NCBI GenBank assembly: GCA_030044235.1
Contig: JASHWD010000044.1
Location: 1-5,348, forward strand
Source of the DNA: Candidatus Parvarchaeota archaeon
Lineage (GTDB): Archaea > Nanobdellota > Nanobdellia > Parvarchaeales > Parvarchaeaceae
Direction of reading: 5' to 3'
Length of the DNA stretch: 5,348 nt
A program made the position numbers and the translations under genes. Of the stretch, positions 4,962-5,348 are shown one piece after another; positions within the stretch are counted from its first letter, which is position 1; every line of letters begins with the position of its first letter. The notes beneath the pieces were generated by a model, which was given only the letters and a program-made list of their open reading frames with translations, was not told the origin of the DNA and did not search any database.

Positions 4962-5034
4962 TGCCCTCGTCGGGATTTGAACCCGAGTCGTCGACTCGAG
5001 AGGCCGACGTCCTTGGCCGCTAGACTACGAGGGC
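4962..5034 (-). tRNA. tRNA-Glu (anticodon CUC)
   Basis: A 73-nt tRNA reading GAG. On the minus strand the acceptor stem GCCCTCG (5034-5028) pairs with CGAGGGC (4969-4963), with an A discriminator at 4962. The D arm begins GTCTAGCGG. The anticodon stem TCGGC/GTCGA, with one G-U pair, encloses the loop CTCTCGA, giving anticodon CTC. The T arm is TCGGG-TTCAAAT-CCCGA. No CCA is encoded and there is no intron. Confidence 0.97.
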
Positions 5035-5054
5035 ACTTAATTACTTATTGGCAA

Positions 5055-5067
5055 TATAATAAATAAA
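5055..5067 (-). promoter_or_regulatory. TATA-like region for tRNA-Glu
   Basis: The minus strand reads TTTATTTATTATA, about 21-33 bases before the 5' end of tRNA-Glu, which is the right distance for archaeal box A with a very short leader. The roughly 100 bases between tRNA-Glu and the gene at 5133 form a divergent promoter region and hold nothing else I can identify. Confidence 0.45.
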
Positions 5068-5103
5068 GATAGTTCTATCTTTTCTTTTGAAACTTTAAGT
5101 AAG

Positions 5104-5110
5104 TATATTA
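5104..5110 (+). promoter_or_regulatory. TATA-like box for the permease at 5133
   Basis: TATATTA is centred about 26 bases before the ATG at 5133, predicting a leaderless message. No ribosome binding site is visible in the A-rich stretch between. Confidence 0.45.
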
Positions 5111-5132
5111 GTAAAAATAAATTAAATACATA

Positions 5133-5348
5133 ATGAATAGCAGATACCTTGCGGCGATTGGTACTATAATAGGTACGGTTATAGGCGCAGGAATACTCGC
5201 TCTTCCATACGCTGTATCAAAATCGGGTTTTCTAGTTGGTGTTATACTTATTCTCGTAGTTGGGATTGCGTCAATTCTAATAATGATGTACACGGGCGAA
5301 CTATCATTTAGGCTAAAAAAAATACACCAACTCCCGGTTTTAATAAGT
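5133..5348 (+). CDS. Amino-acid permease-like protein, N-terminal part (3' end outside window)
   Basis: The 72 visible residues run open to the right edge. Membrane segment 1 (about 6-27) contains GTIIGTVIGAGILALPYA. This G-x-x-I-G-A-G-I-L-x-L-P-Y pattern is the hallmark of the first, partly unwound helix of APC-superfamily amino-acid transporters, in which the glycines bind the substrate backbone. It looks closest to the AAAP and aromatic amino-acid permease branches. Segment 2 (about 33-56) follows after SKSGF and ends near MMYTGELSFR. The usual full length is about 400 residues. The ATG at 5133 fits the short N-terminus and the TATA-like box. The substrate cannot be told from this fragment. 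Confidence 0.85.
   Translation, partial: MNSRYLAAIGTIIGTVIGAGILALPYAVSKSGFLVGVILILVVGIASILIMMYTGELSFRLKKIHQLPVLIS

Noticed and set aside
1995..5034. tRNA genes as attachment sites of an integrated element
   Set aside because: I see no repeated copy of either tRNA 3' end in the window, and no integrase or other mobile gene.
1..5348. CRISPR array, insertion sequence, toxin-antitoxin or defence cassette
   Set aside because: No spaced direct repeats, transposase, nuclease or antitoxin-like gene could be supported; the genes read as housekeeping and small unknown proteins.

Overview
The window comes from an archaeon. The evidence is an archaeal-type SRP (7S) RNA with a 5'/3' end-pairing helix 1, an archaeal ribosomal protein uL16 (L10e), tRNA genes without encoded CCA, and TATA-like boxes about 25-36 bases ahead of start codons with little or no room for a ribosome binding site (leaderless or near-leaderless transcripts). 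The AT-rich DNA, compact spacing and several short proteins without recognisable relatives would suit a small-genome lineage such as a DPANN archaeon, but that placement is a guess from style.

Layout, left to right. Bases 2-406 are the 3' part of a membrane-protein gene that runs off the left edge. It converges on a TauE/SafE-type permease gene (414-1229, minus). That permease diverges from a second unrecognised membrane protein (1325-1960, plus). Bases 1995-2350 hold the SRP RNA gene and, nine bases further on, tRNA-Ser(GCU). A nucleoside 2-deoxyribosyltransferase-like gene follows (2411-2893). Next is a two-gene unit: a 60-residue protein of unknown function and uL16 (2939-3643), behind the best TATA box of the window. 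Facing it is a second two-gene unit on the minus strand (3640-4520): a small probable winged-helix protein, then a PduO-type cob(I)alamin adenosyltransferase. The stop codons of the two convergent units share the four bases TTAA. A small secreted or membrane-anchored protein rich in N-glycosylation sequons (4583-4936, minus) lies just downstream of tRNA-Glu(CUC) (4962-5034, minus). The right edge cuts an amino-acid-permease-like gene (from 5133, plus).

Functionally this is mostly housekeeping: protein targeting and translation (SRP RNA, two tRNAs, uL16), cofactor metabolism (adenosylcobalamin), nucleotide or nucleoside chemistry, and membrane transport. I found no CRISPR array, transposon, phage module, toxin-antitoxin pair or clear defence cassette. 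The best leads are the 7S RNA/tRNA-Ser linkage, the small protein ahead of uL16, the winged-helix/adenosyltransferase pair, the sequon-rich exported protein, and two unrecognised proteins with the same soluble domain-membrane hairpin-tail layout.
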